Source: DATJIG01 sp050260515 (GTDB lineage: Bacteria > Pseudomonadota > Alphaproteobacteria > SMXQ01). Taken from it: a stretch of 64,000 nucleotides of DNA. The stretch spans positions 38,733-102,732 of the forward strand of contig JBLNCI010000033.1 of the NCBI GenBank assembly GCA_050260515.1. Direction: 5' to 3'. The number at the start of each line of letters is the position of its first letter. Positions within the stretch are counted from its first letter, which is position 1. The notes beneath the pieces are model-generated. The model was not told where the DNA came from and made no database searches. It saw only the letters and a list, made by a program, of their open reading frames with translations. Both the position numbers and the translations under genes were made by a program. Positions 41,361-50,501 of the stretch are shown piece by piece.

Positions 41361-42581
41361 TCAGCGCCCGATGAGCTTGCGGCCGCCGGTCACCGTCAGG
41401 ATGCCGAGCAGCAGGAAGGTGGTCGAGCCGTAGAACACCCAGTGGGGATCGGCGTGATCGACAAGTGCACCGTAGATCAGTGGCGCCAGCGCGCCGCCGA
41501 CGTTCTGGCCGGAAAAGACGAAGCCGAACACCTTGCCGGACGCGCCGGGCGGCGCGACGTCGCGGACCATGAGATCGCGCGCCGGGCGGATGACGCCGAG
41601 GCAGAACCCGGCCAACCCGAACGCGATCACCAGCAGGATGTAGGGCATCGAGACGGTGGCGATCAGGAAGATCACCACGGCGGCGGCGGTGAATCCCATG
41701 GCGGCGAACAAGTCGTGCTTGATGTCGCGGTCCGCGACCAGGCCGCCCGCGAGCACCGCGAACGCGCTGGCCAGCATGAACGCCGACAGCGGCAGGCCGG
41801 CGAGCGCCTCCGGGACTCCGAGCTGGACGAGCGCCGACACCGAGAACGAGCTCATGCCGTTGCCGGCCAGCGTCGAGATGGTGAAGAAGCCGAACAGCAG
41901 CAGCACCGGCTTCGACCACAGCACCGACGAATCGCTCGCCGGCTCGCCCTTGGCCTCCTGCTCCTTCTTGCGCTTGCGGTCCTCGGCCGAGACGTCCTCG
42001 TGCATGACGCGCCATTGGCTGAGCAGCAGCGCCATCACCGCGAACCCGAACGCCGCGGCGGCCAGCATCGCGATCCGCCAGTCGGTCGCGACCGCGATCG
42101 GCAGCACCACCGCGGGACCGACCGCAAAGCCGATATGGCCGGAGAACGTATGGACGGAGTAGGCGCGCCCGAGGCGCTCCTTGGCGACAGAGCCGTTGAG
42201 GATCGAGTAGTTGGCAGGGTGTAACACCGAGTCGCCGGCGCCGCCGAGCACGACAAGCCCGAGCAGAGCCCAGAAGTCGGAGAAGAACGGGAACAGGCCG
42301 TAGCCGACGACCATCGTCAGCAGACCGGCGACCAGCATGACCTTGGCGCCGAAGCGGTCGACCATGAAGCCGATCGGGATCTGGGCGACGCCGGTCGAGA
42401 AGTAGCGCGCCGTGAGCAGCCAGCTCAGCTCGAAGTAGGAGAGCCCGAGCGACTCGTGCATCAGGGGGAACAGCGGCGGCAGCACCATCATGTAGAAATG
42501 GCTGACGAAGTGTCCGCCGCAGACGAGGCTCAGGACCCTGACGTCCTGGCGCGGCATGGCAAGCGTGGTGCTGGCGTCCAT
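41361..42581 (-). CDS. MFS transporter
   Basis: 406 residues from the ATG at 42581, where CGAGG lies 5 bases upstream; a start at 42641 would add 20 residues. Twelve helices are visible, with the MFS A-motif GFMVDRFGAKVML after helix 2. HFYMMVLPPLFPLM in the first helix recalls the fosmidomycin-resistance (Fsr)-like branch. A cytoplasmic loop rich in Lys/Glu (DRKRKKEQEAKG) joins the two halves. Substrate unknown. It is followed by the DUF924 gene. Confidence 0.9.
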   Translation of the reverse strand: MDASTTLAMPRQDVRVLSLVCGGHFVSHFYMMVLPPLFPLMHESLGLSYFELSWLLTARYFSTGVAQIPIGFMVDRFGAKVMLVAGLLTMVVGYGLFPFFSDFWALLGLVVLGGAGDSVLHPANYSILNGSVAKERLGRAYSVHTFSGHIGFAVGPAVVLPIAVATDWRIAMLAAAAFGFAVMALLLSQWRVMHEDVSAEDRKRKKEQEAKGEPASDSSVLWSKPVLLLFGFFTISTLAGNGMSSFSVSALVQLGVPEALAGLPLSAFMLASAFAVLAGGLVADRDIKHDLFAAMGFTAAAVVIFLIATVSMPYILLVIAFGLAGFCLGVIRPARDLMVRDVAPPGASGKVFGFVFSGQNVGGALAPLIYGALVDHADPHWVFYGSTTFLLLGILTVTGGRKLIGR

Positions 42582-42704
42582 CAACCTCGACTCTCCGCTC
42601 GTGACTGTCTGTTCGCCGAAAATGAAACGCGTCCGGCGCACGCTGCGAAGGGCGATTATAAACGCCGTAGCCGGGCCGGAAAGTGCGCGGCGACGACAAA
42701 AGAA

Positions 42705-42730
42705 AACGGCCGCAGTCGCCCACGGCCGTT
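42705..42730 (-). terminator. Rho-independent terminator after the 42760 gene
   Basis: Stem AACGGCCG / CGGCCGTT with a 10-base loop, followed on the - strand by GTTTTCTTTTG. It lies 30 bp after the stop of the 4,5-dihydroxyphthalate-decarboxylase-like gene. Confidence 0.85.
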
Positions 42731-42759
42731 TCCCGTCACGACGTCCGGCGTCGAGGGCG

Positions 42760-43752
42760 TCAGATCTTGTAGCCCGCGCCGAGGAGCTGCTTCGGGAAGA
42801 TCTCCTCGACCTTGAGGTGGCGCTGGGCGACGCCCTGCTCGTAGCACCACTTCGTGAAGGCCTCGAGGGTGCGGCGGTTGGGCTCGACGCCGTAGGGGAA
42901 GAAGTCCGAGCCGAACTTCTTCTTCCACTTCTCGGCGGTGTCGGCGATCCACGGCACCGGGAACCGCGACGCGGTCATCTCGAGCGCGCGGTACACCGAG
43001 TTGTCGCGCGCCTTGGTGAACGCGGTCAGCAGGTTCTGGGCGACCCACGGGTTCTCGTCGAGGATCTGCTTGCGGATGGCGATGATGTGCATGATCGGGA
43101 AGATCTTGGTGCGCTCGTAGTAGGCGAGCTCCGCCTCCTGATAGTTCTCGTACAGGCGCACGACGTCGGGATGCCCGCGCTCGAAGCACTCCGGCGGATG
43201 CGCCGACATGATCGCGTCGAGCTCGCCCGAGGCGATCATCTGGGACAGCGACTTCTCCGGCACCGGGGTGACCTTCACGCCCGCCGGGTAGTTGATCTTC
43301 ACCTTCTCGATGCGGCCGGGCTGGTTGACGCCCGCCTGGTACCAGTCGATGTCCGACAGCTTGAGGCCGACGTCGTCGACGAGCACGCCGCGCGTGTAGA
43401 CCGACGCCGTCTGCGCCCACTCGGGCGTGCCGACCTTCTTGCCTTTGAGGTCGCGCGGATCCTTGATGCCCTTCGAGCGGTGCGTGTAGATGTTCGACAG
43501 CCGGAACACGCGCGACGGGAAGATCGGCAGGCCGACGACGTCGGGACGGTCGCCCGCCACCTGGGCGACGAACTTCGCCATCGACATCTCCGAGACGTCC
43601 CATTCGCGGTTGAGCACGAACCGGTAGAAGATCTCCTCGATCTCGAAGTTGAGGTAGTTGATGTCGCAGCCCTCGACCTGGATGCGGCCCGAGGCGAGAT
43701 CGTTCGTGTGGTCGTATTCGCTGGTGGCGATGGTCAGGCGAAGCTTGCTCAT
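42760..43752 (-). CDS. 4,5-dihydroxyphthalate decarboxylase-like protein, paralog 2
   Basis: 330 residues, clearly related to the protein at 11.4 kb: LTIATSEYDHTNDL, EWDVSEMSMAKFV, KVGTPEWAQTASVYTRG and KIFPIMHIIAI match it position by position. No signal peptide, so cytoplasmic. The opening ACW of paralog 1 is ATS here, which suggests a different active-site pocket. It has its own terminator and is separated by another from the eutA-like gene, so it may be a single-gene unit or read through from the cupin genes upstream. Confidence 0.78.
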   Translation of the reverse strand: MSKLRLTIATSEYDHTNDLASGRIQVEGCDINYLNFEIEEIFYRFVLNREWDVSEMSMAKFVAQVAGDRPDVVGLPIFPSRVFRLSNIYTHRSKGIKDPRDLKGKKVGTPEWAQTASVYTRGVLVDDVGLKLSDIDWYQAGVNQPGRIEKVKINYPAGVKVTPVPEKSLSQMIASGELDAIMSAHPPECFERGHPDVVRLYENYQEAELAYYERTKIFPIMHIIAIRKQILDENPWVAQNLLTAFTKARDNSVYRALEMTASRFPVPWIADTAEKWKKKFGSDFFPYGVEPNRRTLEAFTKWCYEQGVAQRHLKVEEIFPKQLLGAGYKI

Positions 43753-43805
43753 GGGGGTCCTTCGGCTTGGCGACGTCGACGGCCGGCGCGGGCGCGCCGC
43801 GGATC

Positions 43806-43839
43806 AAAAAAGGGCCCGGTCTCTGGCGAGGCCGGGCCC
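43806..43839 (-). terminator. Rho-independent terminator after the eutA-like gene
   Basis: Stem GGGCCCGG / CCGGGCCC with a 12-base loop at 43812-43839, followed on the - strand by six T (43806-43811). It lies about 90 bp after the stop at 43927. Confidence 0.88.
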
Positions 43840-43926
43840 GGGGAAACTACTCGAAAACGCCTCGGATGGCGACGGCGAACCGCGCCGCCGCGTTAACGTT
43901 TGCGGCGCGCACTCGCGTCGCCGCGG

Positions 43927-45477
43927 CTACTTCGCCATGCCGGGGCCGGAGAACAGCAGCGACTTGATCACCAGCGGCACGACGTTGGTCGGGCGGATCA
44001 TCTCGCCGATGTCGACGTAGTCGAACTCGCGAAGCTGGACGCCGTCGACGGAGACGATGTCGCCCGCGACGTCGCACTCGCGGCGCAGGATCTCGCCGAT
44101 CGTGCGCGCGATGTCGCCGTCGAGCATCAGCACCAGCGGCTTCTTCTGGCGCACGGTGTTGTGCAGCCCCATGTGGATGCCGTCGGCCAGCGCCTTGAGG
44201 CGCGAGTGCAGCGGATCGCCCTTCCAGCGGAACGCGAGCGCGACCGGCTGCTCGCCCTCAGTGAAGTCGAACCGGGTGTGCGCCTTCTTGATCTCGCTCG
44301 AGATCAGCTCGGCGTCGACGCCGTCGCTGAGGTCGACGTTCGGGTGCAGCACGGGGATGTTGCGCATCGGCAGCACGCCCTCGTTGGAGATCGAGATCGT
44401 GTTGCCCGAGACCTGCACCGAGAACTGCGATGCGCCGATCACCGTCGCGCGGATGCCCTGGCCGGGATCGACGACGCGCGCCTTGATGCGCTTGTCCTTG
44501 ATCGCCTTGACGATGGTCTGGCCGAGCAGCTTGCCGAGGTCCTGACGATCGGCGGCCTCGCGCTCGAAGATGAACTCGGCGACGCCGCCCGAGAAGGTGA
44601 TCAGCTCGGGCTTGGGTGCGTGGGGGAGGGACTCGGTGACCATCAGCTCTTCGGCTAGGCCCTCGAGAACGCCCTGGCCGAGCACCTCGAGCATGACGTT
44701 GACCATCGTGTCGACGATCTTCTGCTTCTCGGCCTCGGTCAGCGTCTTGCCGAGCGCGACCTCGACGCCCGCCTTCTGGGCGTGGCGTAGCGCCGGGCCC
44801 TCGAGGCGGATGATCTTGTTGTTCTCGTCGAAGGCGATGAGACGGCCGCCGACCTCGACCGCCGCGGTGGCGACGAGCTGGCCCTTCTCGATCAGCGCGA
44901 ACTTCGTGGTGCCGCCGCCGATGTCGATGTTCATCACCGTCGTCTTCTCCTTGCGGGAGAGGGCGGTGGCGCCGGAGCCGTGGCCGGCCATGGCGCATTC
45001 CATGTGATGGCCCGCCGACGCGCAGACGAACTTGCCGGACTCGGCCGCGAACAGGTGGGTGATCGCCTCGGCGTTGTTCCGCTTGAGCGCCTCGCCGGTG
45101 AGGATCACCGCGCCCGAATCGATCTTGTCGCGGGTCAGGCCCGCTTCCTTGAACGCCGCGTCGAAGAACGCCGCGAGCTTGCCGACGTCGATGGTGTTGT
45201 CGGGCAGGTACGGCGTGAGAAGGATCGGCGACCGCCACAGCACCTCGCGGCCGACGACGACGAAGCGCGACGACAGCGCGGTGGTCAGGCGCTGCAGATG
45301 GACGCGCGCGAACATCAGGTGCGAGGTCGAGGAGCCGACGTCGATGCCGACGGTGGTCAGCTCGACGTTGTCGGCGGCCCAGATGACCTCCGCCATCGCC
45401 TGTTGCTGTTCCGGCGAAACGTGGCCGTGGTCAAAATCCAGATCGTGCATGTATCTCTCTTTGAAGCTCTCGCTCAC
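43927..45477 (-). CDS. eutA: EutA-type reactivating ATPase, without EutBC
   Basis: 516 residues of the EutA family (actin/Hsp70-type ATPase fold): phosphate-1 motif GIDVGSSTSHLMF and phosphate-2 MNIDIGGGTTKFAL. EutA exchanges damaged cobalamin out of ethanolamine ammonia-lyase. No eutB, eutC or other eut gene is in the window; instead it ends a run of four cupin genes on the same strand. GTG at 45477 (AAGGACACC upstream) and ATG at 45450 (GAGAGA upstream) are both good starts. Either the lyase lies elsewhere, or this protein serves a different partner. Confidence 0.85.
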   Translation of the reverse strand: MSESFKERYMHDLDFDHGHVSPEQQQAMAEVIWAADNVELTTVGIDVGSSTSHLMFARVHLQRLTTALSSRFVVVGREVLWRSPILLTPYLPDNTIDVGKLAAFFDAAFKEAGLTRDKIDSGAVILTGEALKRNNAEAITHLFAAESGKFVCASAGHHMECAMAGHGSGATALSRKEKTTVMNIDIGGGTTKFALIEKGQLVATAAVEVGGRLIAFDENNKIIRLEGPALRHAQKAGVEVALGKTLTEAEKQKIVDTMVNVMLEVLGQGVLEGLAEELMVTESLPHAPKPELITFSGGVAEFIFEREAADRQDLGKLLGQTIVKAIKDKRIKARVVDPGQGIRATVIGASQFSVQVSGNTISISNEGVLPMRNIPVLHPNVDLSDGVDAELISSEIKKAHTRFDFTEGEQPVALAFRWKGDPLHSRLKALADGIHMGLHNTVRQKKPLVLMLDGDIARTIGEILRRECDVAGDIVSVDGVQLREFDYVDIGEMIRPTNVVPLVIKSLLFSGPGMAK

Positions 45478-45552
45478 GGTGTCCTTACCCGGCCCGCGTG
45501 GGCCGTCACCATAGGAAATGGGGTTTCGGGGTTCAACAGCTACGGGGGGAAC

Positions 45553-46749
45553 TCAGGAAATGTTGTCCTTGATCGGCGGAATGTAGATCTTCCCCGTGAG
45601 CTTCTCGGGCGGCAGCTTCATGATCGCCGCCTCGTCGAAGATGTCGCCCATCTCCGACTTCACGCCGGTTTTCGCGATGGCTTCCAGCCACTTGCGATGC
45701 ACCCGCGGATCCTGATCCTCGTACTCGATCTGGCGGCCGCCCTTGGTCACCGACAGCTTGGCCAGGCCCTCGGCGCCGCGGCGGCGCAGCCCCAGAATCG
45801 GGTAGCGGCGGCTGCCCAGGCTGCACGCGAAGTAGCGCGCGGGCTTCGACGAGGTGTTGAAGTGCTGGTGGAACATCCAGAACGGCGGCGTGTACATGAT
45901 GCCGTGCCGCCACGGGATCTCGACGAACGTGTCGTCGCCGACGTACCACAGCAGCGAGTAGCCCTCGCCGGTCACGGCGTGGACGTGGGTGCCGGCGGCG
46001 TGGCGGTGCGCCTTCTTGTAGCGACCCTTCGGGATCTCGGAGGTGTGGGCGTGGACCGTGCCGTCGGCGAACACGAACGTCATGTTCGTCGAGCCCTTGC
46101 CGCGGTCCTCGAGCTCCTTGAGCTCGAAGTTGGTCAGGTCGGGAACGTAGTTGGTCTCCCAGATGTGCGTGCCCTTGCCGACGCCGACGTAGTTGCCTTC
46201 GCCGTCGAAGTGACCCTTGTCGCCCATGCGCTCCGGGAACGGGAACGGATTCTCGAAGATGAACTCGTGGTTGTGGAACAGGTTGAGCGTCATCGGCAGG
46301 TCGTTGGTGCACGACACCCGCAGCGGCTCGGTGCCCGAGCCGTTGAAGAACTGGTACCTGTGGTTGAGCGGAATCGCGAACGCCGACATCGGGCCGAACT
46401 CGAACGTCTTCTTCTCGCCGGTCGGCGTCCACACCACGGCCGAGCCGTGACCGTTGAGGCCGTAGAACACCGCCTCGTAGACGTGGTGGATCGGCTTGGT
46501 CTTGCCTCCGGCCGGGACCTCCAGCACGTAGCAGGCCATGAAGTCGCCGCGACCATGGGTGTGGGCGAAGCAGCCGCGCGCGTCGTAGTAGCCCCACGGC
46601 TTGGTCTCGAGCGCCAGCAGGTCGTGGCCGAAGTCGAGATGCATCGGGATGCCCTGCGCCTCGGCCCAGTCGAGGTACGGGTCCAGCAGCGTGCCGTTGT
46701 CCTTGTTGCGGTTGAGATCGGAGGCGACGATGTTCTTGTCTTCGGGCAT
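45553..46749 (-). CDS. Double-cupin protein, paralog family member 2
   Basis: 398 residues, longest group of the family with a 15-residue N-terminal extension before GTLLDPYLDW. N-cupin: PIHHVYEAVFY; C-cupin: YKKAHRHAAGTHVHAV, with His at the position four after HRH, and FHQHFNT. The tail EYEDQDPRVHRKWLEAIAKTG is kept in all members. It is the closest relative of the next cupin gene (46802), sharing the DLNRNKDNGTLL/DLHRNRENGTLL leader, so these two arose by a late duplication. It lies 76 bp before the eutA-like gene. Confidence 0.88.
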   Translation of the reverse strand: MPEDKNIVASDLNRNKDNGTLLDPYLDWAEAQGIPMHLDFGHDLLALETKPWGYYDARGCFAHTHGRGDFMACYVLEVPAGGKTKPIHHVYEAVFYGLNGHGSAVVWTPTGEKKTFEFGPMSAFAIPLNHRYQFFNGSGTEPLRVSCTNDLPMTLNLFHNHEFIFENPFPFPERMGDKGHFDGEGNYVGVGKGTHIWETNYVPDLTNFELKELEDRGKGSTNMTFVFADGTVHAHTSEIPKGRYKKAHRHAAGTHVHAVTGEGYSLLWYVGDDTFVEIPWRHGIMYTPPFWMFHQHFNTSSKPARYFACSLGSRRYPILGLRRRGAEGLAKLSVTKGGRQIEYEDQDPRVHRKWLEAIAKTGVKSEMGDIFDEAAIMKLPPEKLTGKIYIPPIKDNIS

Positions 46750-46801
46750 GGCTACTCTTTCGTTGCGTGTGACGGCGACTGCGAAGGGCGGGAGCGCGCG
46801 G

Positions 46802-48007
46802 TCAGGTGCCGCCCGGGGCGGGTCCCTGCGAGCGCGGACTGCGGATCGGGCCGCTCATCTGCCCCGGCGTGAGCTTCATCACCGCGTCCTCGTCGAAGGT
46901 GTCGCCCATGACCGACGTGACGCCGGTCCTGGCGATCGCGTCGAGCCACTTGCGGTGGAAGCGGAGGTCCTGGTCCTCGTATTCGATCTGGCGGCCGCCC
47001 TTCGACACCGAGGTGTCGGCGGCGCCCTCGGCGCCCTTGCGGCGGATCGTCGTGAACGGGTAGCGGCGGCTGCCCATGCCGATCGCGAGGTAGCGTGCGG
47101 GCTCGGGTGCGGTGTTGAAGTGCTGGTGGAACATCCAGTGCGGCGGCGCGTACATCACCCCGTGGCGCCACGGCACCTCCTTGTATTCGGAGTCGCCCTC
47201 CCACCACAGCACCGAGTAGCCGTGGCCGGTGACGGCGAAGATGTGGATGCCGTTGCCGTGACGATGGCCCTTCTTGTAGCGGGCCGCGGGAATCTCCGAG
47301 ACGTGGGAGTGCAGCGTGCCGTCAGCGAGGATGAAGGTGATGTTCGACGATCCCTTGCCGCGCGCGTCCCACGCCTTGAGCTCGAAGCGGCTGAGGTCGG
47401 GAACGTAGTTGGTCTCCCACATGTGGCGACCGGGACGGACCGGCGTGAACTCGCCCTCGCCGTCGAAGTGCTTGAGGTCGCCGATGCGATCGGTGAACGC
47501 GAACGGGTTGTCGAAGACGAACTCTTCGCTGTGGAAGAGGTTGATCGTCAGCGGCAGGTCGTGGGTGCAGGCGAGCCGCGCCGGCTCGCGGCCCGAGCCG
47601 TTGAATATCTGATACTTGCAGTTGAGCGGGATGCAGAAGAGGGCCTTGGGGCCCCATTCGAACGTGTGCTTGGCGCCGTCGGGCGTCCACACCGTCGTCG
47701 AGCCGTGGCCCCCGAGGCCGTAGAAGAACGCCTCGTAGGTGTGCTGGATGGGGCGGGTCTTGCCGCCGGGCCCAACTTCGAGAACGTAGCAGGAGGTGAA
47801 GTCGCCGCGGCCGTGGACGTGGGCGAAGGCGCCCTTGGCGTCGTAGCGCGGCCAAGGCCTGGTCTCCAGCGCGAGGAGGTCGAGGCCGAAGTCCTCGTAG
47901 ATCGGTGGGCCTTCGTTCTCCGCCCAGTCGAGGTAGGGATCGAGGAGAGTCCCATTTTCCCTGTTGCGATGGAGATCGCTCTGGTACGGGGACTTGCCCT
48001 CCGGCAC
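46802..48007 (-). CDS. Double-cupin protein, paralog family member 3
   Basis: 401 residues from a GTG at 48007 with AGGAGAGG upstream; this start matches the leader of its neighbour at 45553, while the open frame further upstream does not. N-cupin: PIQHTYEAFFY; C-cupin: YKKGHRHGNGIHIFAV, with His after the HRH group, and FHQHFNT. The upstream intergenic stretch 48008-48190 is unremarkable. It is 53 bp from the next cupin. Confidence 0.87.
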   Translation of the reverse strand: MPEGKSPYQSDLHRNRENGTLLDPYLDWAENEGPPIYEDFGLDLLALETRPWPRYDAKGAFAHVHGRGDFTSCYVLEVGPGGKTRPIQHTYEAFFYGLGGHGSTTVWTPDGAKHTFEWGPKALFCIPLNCKYQIFNGSGREPARLACTHDLPLTINLFHSEEFVFDNPFAFTDRIGDLKHFDGEGEFTPVRPGRHMWETNYVPDLSRFELKAWDARGKGSSNITFILADGTLHSHVSEIPAARYKKGHRHGNGIHIFAVTGHGYSVLWWEGDSEYKEVPWRHGVMYAPPHWMFHQHFNTAPEPARYLAIGMGSRRYPFTTIRRKGAEGAADTSVSKGGRQIEYEDQDLRFHRKWLDAIARTGVTSVMGDTFDEDAVMKLTPGQMSGPIRSPRSQGPAPGGT

Positions 48008-48190
48008 GGCATCCTCTCCTGGGTGGCCCGCGCGTGAGCGCGGCAGCGGCCTTGCCCGGGCGAGGAACCTCGTCGCGGATCGGCCTCGGCTTATTGCATT
48101 TTGACCCGTTTTATCACCGCTTTTCGCGGTCCGCAAACGCCCCGGTCCGCCGCGCATTCACCATATCGTGGCCGAGCCCGACGCGCGGTC

Positions 48191-49294
48191 TCACGTCTTC
48201 ACGAAGGCGTCCATGCGCGGCGCGACACCGGTCTTCCTGAGCTCCTCGAGGAACAGGGCGTGGATCGTCGGGTGCTGGTCGGCGTACTCGATCTGCCCGC
48301 CGCCGTCCTTGACGCTGGTGTCGGCGCCCTTGTCGTAGATGAACACCTTGTCGCGCACCATCGGGTAGCGGACGCTGCCGTACTGGATCGCGATGTAGCG
48401 GGCGGGCGTCGGCCCGGTGTTGAAGTGCTGATGGAAGACCTGGAGCCCCGGCGCGTAGACGACCCCGGGCTTCCAGTCGATCCGCGTCAACTCCTCGTCG
48501 CCCTCGAACCAGTTCAGCGTGTAGCCGGTGCCGGTGACGGCGAAGATGCAGTAGCCGGGGAGGTGGCGGTGCGCCTTCTTGTACGTGCCGACCGGCAGCT
48601 CGGAGGCATGGACGCCGAGGATGCTGTCGGCGAGCAGGAAGCGGAGCGACGAGGCGCCGGCGCCGCGCTCGGCCCATTCCTTGAGCTCGAACGACGCGAC
48701 GTCGGGGACGAAGTTCGTCTCCCACATGTGGCGCCCCGGGCGCACGGCGAGGAACTCGCCCTTGCCGGCGTAGTGGTCGGGCCGGCCTTCGCGATCGGGG
48801 AAGCGCGCGGGGTTCGAGAACAGGAAGCTCTCGCTGCGGAAGAGCTGCAGCAGGTACCGCATGTCGCTGACCATGGCGATGCGCGCGCCGTCCCGGCCCG
48901 ACGCATTGAACAGCCGGTAGCCCGCGTTCATCGGCACCGCGAACAGGCTGCGCGGGCCCCACTCGAACGTGTGCGACGCACCGTCGGAGGTCTCGACCGT
49001 GGTCGAGCCGCGCCCCGACACGACGTAGAACACCGCCTCGAAGATGTGGCGCTGCGGTTCCGTCTGCGCGCCGGGCGCGAGGTCGAGCAGATGAATGGTC
49101 AGGTAGTCGTCGCGGCCGGTGAGGTAGCAGATCGCGCCGTTGATCCCGAGGCGCGCCCACGGCCGGGTCTCGACGGTGTTGAGGTCGAACGCGAGCGCCT
49201 CGTGGACCGGCACGCCTTCGGCGCGCGCCCAGTTGTCGTAGGCGTCGACCATGTACTTGCCGGCGGGAGCGGGGGCGATGATTTCGTCGGACAT
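48191..49294 (-). CDS. Double-cupin protein, paralog family member 4
   Basis: 367 residues, MSDEIIAPAPAGKYMVDAYDNW. This member is the most divergent: the DPYLDW opening is DAYDNW and the tail reads EYADQHPTIHALFLEELRKTG. N-cupin PQRHIFEAVFY; C-cupin YKKAHRHLPGYCIFAV, with Cys where members 1-3 have His, then FHQHFNT. Start ATG has a weak ribosome site. It lies 53 bp after member 5. Confidence 0.87.
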   Translation of the reverse strand: MSDEIIAPAPAGKYMVDAYDNWARAEGVPVHEALAFDLNTVETRPWARLGINGAICYLTGRDDYLTIHLLDLAPGAQTEPQRHIFEAVFYVVSGRGSTTVETSDGASHTFEWGPRSLFAVPMNAGYRLFNASGRDGARIAMVSDMRYLLQLFRSESFLFSNPARFPDREGRPDHYAGKGEFLAVRPGRHMWETNFVPDVASFELKEWAERGAGASSLRFLLADSILGVHASELPVGTYKKAHRHLPGYCIFAVTGTGYTLNWFEGDEELTRIDWKPGVVYAPGLQVFHQHFNTGPTPARYIAIQYGSVRYPMVRDKVFIYDKGADTSVKDGGGQIEYADQHPTIHALFLEELRKTGVAPRMDAFVKT

Positions 49295-49347
49295 GTCTTC
49301 AAACTCTTGAGGAGAACTCTGGGTGCCAAACGCTCGTCGGCGGGGGC

Positions 49348-50460
49348 TCAGGCGTTGCGGAAAGAGCGCGATTCGTCGACGAAATTGCCCATCTTCGACT
49401 GCACGCCGTTCTTGGCGATCTCCTTGAGCCAGATCTCGTGGATGCGCGGGTCCTGATCCTCGTACTCGACCTGCGCGCCGCCGAGCTTCACCGAGAGATC
49501 GACGCCCTTGTCCCAGATCAGGCGCTTGGCCTCGGTGAGCGGATAGCGGATCGTGCCCATCTGCAGCGCGAGATAGCGCGACGGGAAGTTCGACACGTTG
49601 AAGTGCTGGTGGAACATCATGTCGGGCGGGCAGTAGACGACGCCGTGCTCCCAGTCGACGCGGACGAAGTCCTGATCGCCCTCGTACCACAACAGCGAGA
49701 AGCCCTGGCCGGTGACGGCGAACACGCACACGCCGTCGAAGTGGCGGTGGCCCTTCTTGTAGGTGCCGACCGGCATCTCCGAGGTGTGGGCGCCGATGGT
49801 GTTGTCGGCGAGCATGAAGCGGAGGTGGGACCCGCCGGCGCCGCGCGCGGCCCACGCCTTGAGCTCGAACGACGACAGGTCGGGGACGAAGTTCGTCTCC
49901 CATTGATGACGCCCGGGGCGGATGCCGATGAACTCGCCGTCGCCGCCGAAGTATTTCGCGTCGCCCTCGCGCTCGGCGAACCGCGCGTCGCTGCCGAAGA
50001 TGAAGCGCTCGTCGCGGAACCGCTTCATCACGTACGGCATGTTGTTGACGCAGGCGAGGCGCGCGGGCTCGCGGCCGGAGCCGTTGAAGTGCTGGTAGGT
50101 CGAGTTGAGCGGCACCGAGAACAGGCTCTTTGGGCCCCACTCGAACGTGTGCTTGCGGCCGTCGGCGGTCTCGACCACGGTCGAGCCGTGGCCCGAGATG
50201 ACGTAGATCACGTCCTCGTAGACGTGGTGCAGCCGCTCCGACTTGCCGCCCGGCCTGAGGTCGAACGCGAAGATCGTGATCCAGTCGTCGCGACCCTTGA
50301 GGTGGCACAGCGCGCCGTCCATGCCGTAGCGCGGCCAGTGCGCCACCGGCACCTTGCGAATGTCGATGCCGAAGTCCTCGACGATCGGCACGCCCTGGGC
50401 CTTGGCCCAGTCGAGGTAGGGATCGAGGAGATAGCGGACGGAAGCGGGGGACTCGGGCAT
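49348..50460 (-). CDS. Double-cupin protein, paralog family member 5
   Basis: 370 residues from the ATG at 50460, where AGGAGTTGAG lies upstream. N-cupin: RLHHVYEDVIY; C-cupin: YKKGHRHFDGVCVFAV, with Cys at the ligand position as in member 4, then FHQHFNV. It follows the Bug gene by 41 bp on the - strand, so the Bug, members 5, 4, 3 and 2 and eutA probably form one transcript. Confidence 0.88.
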   Translation of the reverse strand: MPESPASVRYLLDPYLDWAKAQGVPIVEDFGIDIRKVPVAHWPRYGMDGALCHLKGRDDWITIFAFDLRPGGKSERLHHVYEDVIYVISGHGSTVVETADGRKHTFEWGPKSLFSVPLNSTYQHFNGSGREPARLACVNNMPYVMKRFRDERFIFGSDARFAEREGDAKYFGGDGEFIGIRPGRHQWETNFVPDLSSFELKAWAARGAGGSHLRFMLADNTIGAHTSEMPVGTYKKGHRHFDGVCVFAVTGQGFSLLWYEGDQDFVRVDWEHGVVYCPPDMMFHQHFNVSNFPSRYLALQMGTIRYPLTEAKRLIWDKGVDLSVKLGGAQVEYEDQDPRIHEIWLKEIAKNGVQSKMGNFVDESRSFRNA

Positions 50461-50501
50461 CGACTCAACTCCTGAAGGCACGGCAGGACATCACGGGAGT
50501 T

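Noticed and set aside
43927..45477. An ethanolamine utilisation operon around eutA
   Set aside because: No EutB, EutC, shell protein or EutD-type gene is in the neighbourhood.
45553..50460. The four adjacent cupin genes considered as a tandem repeat array
   Set aside because: They are separate full genes of diverged sequence, not nucleotide repeats; no CRISPR-like spacing is present anywhere in the window.
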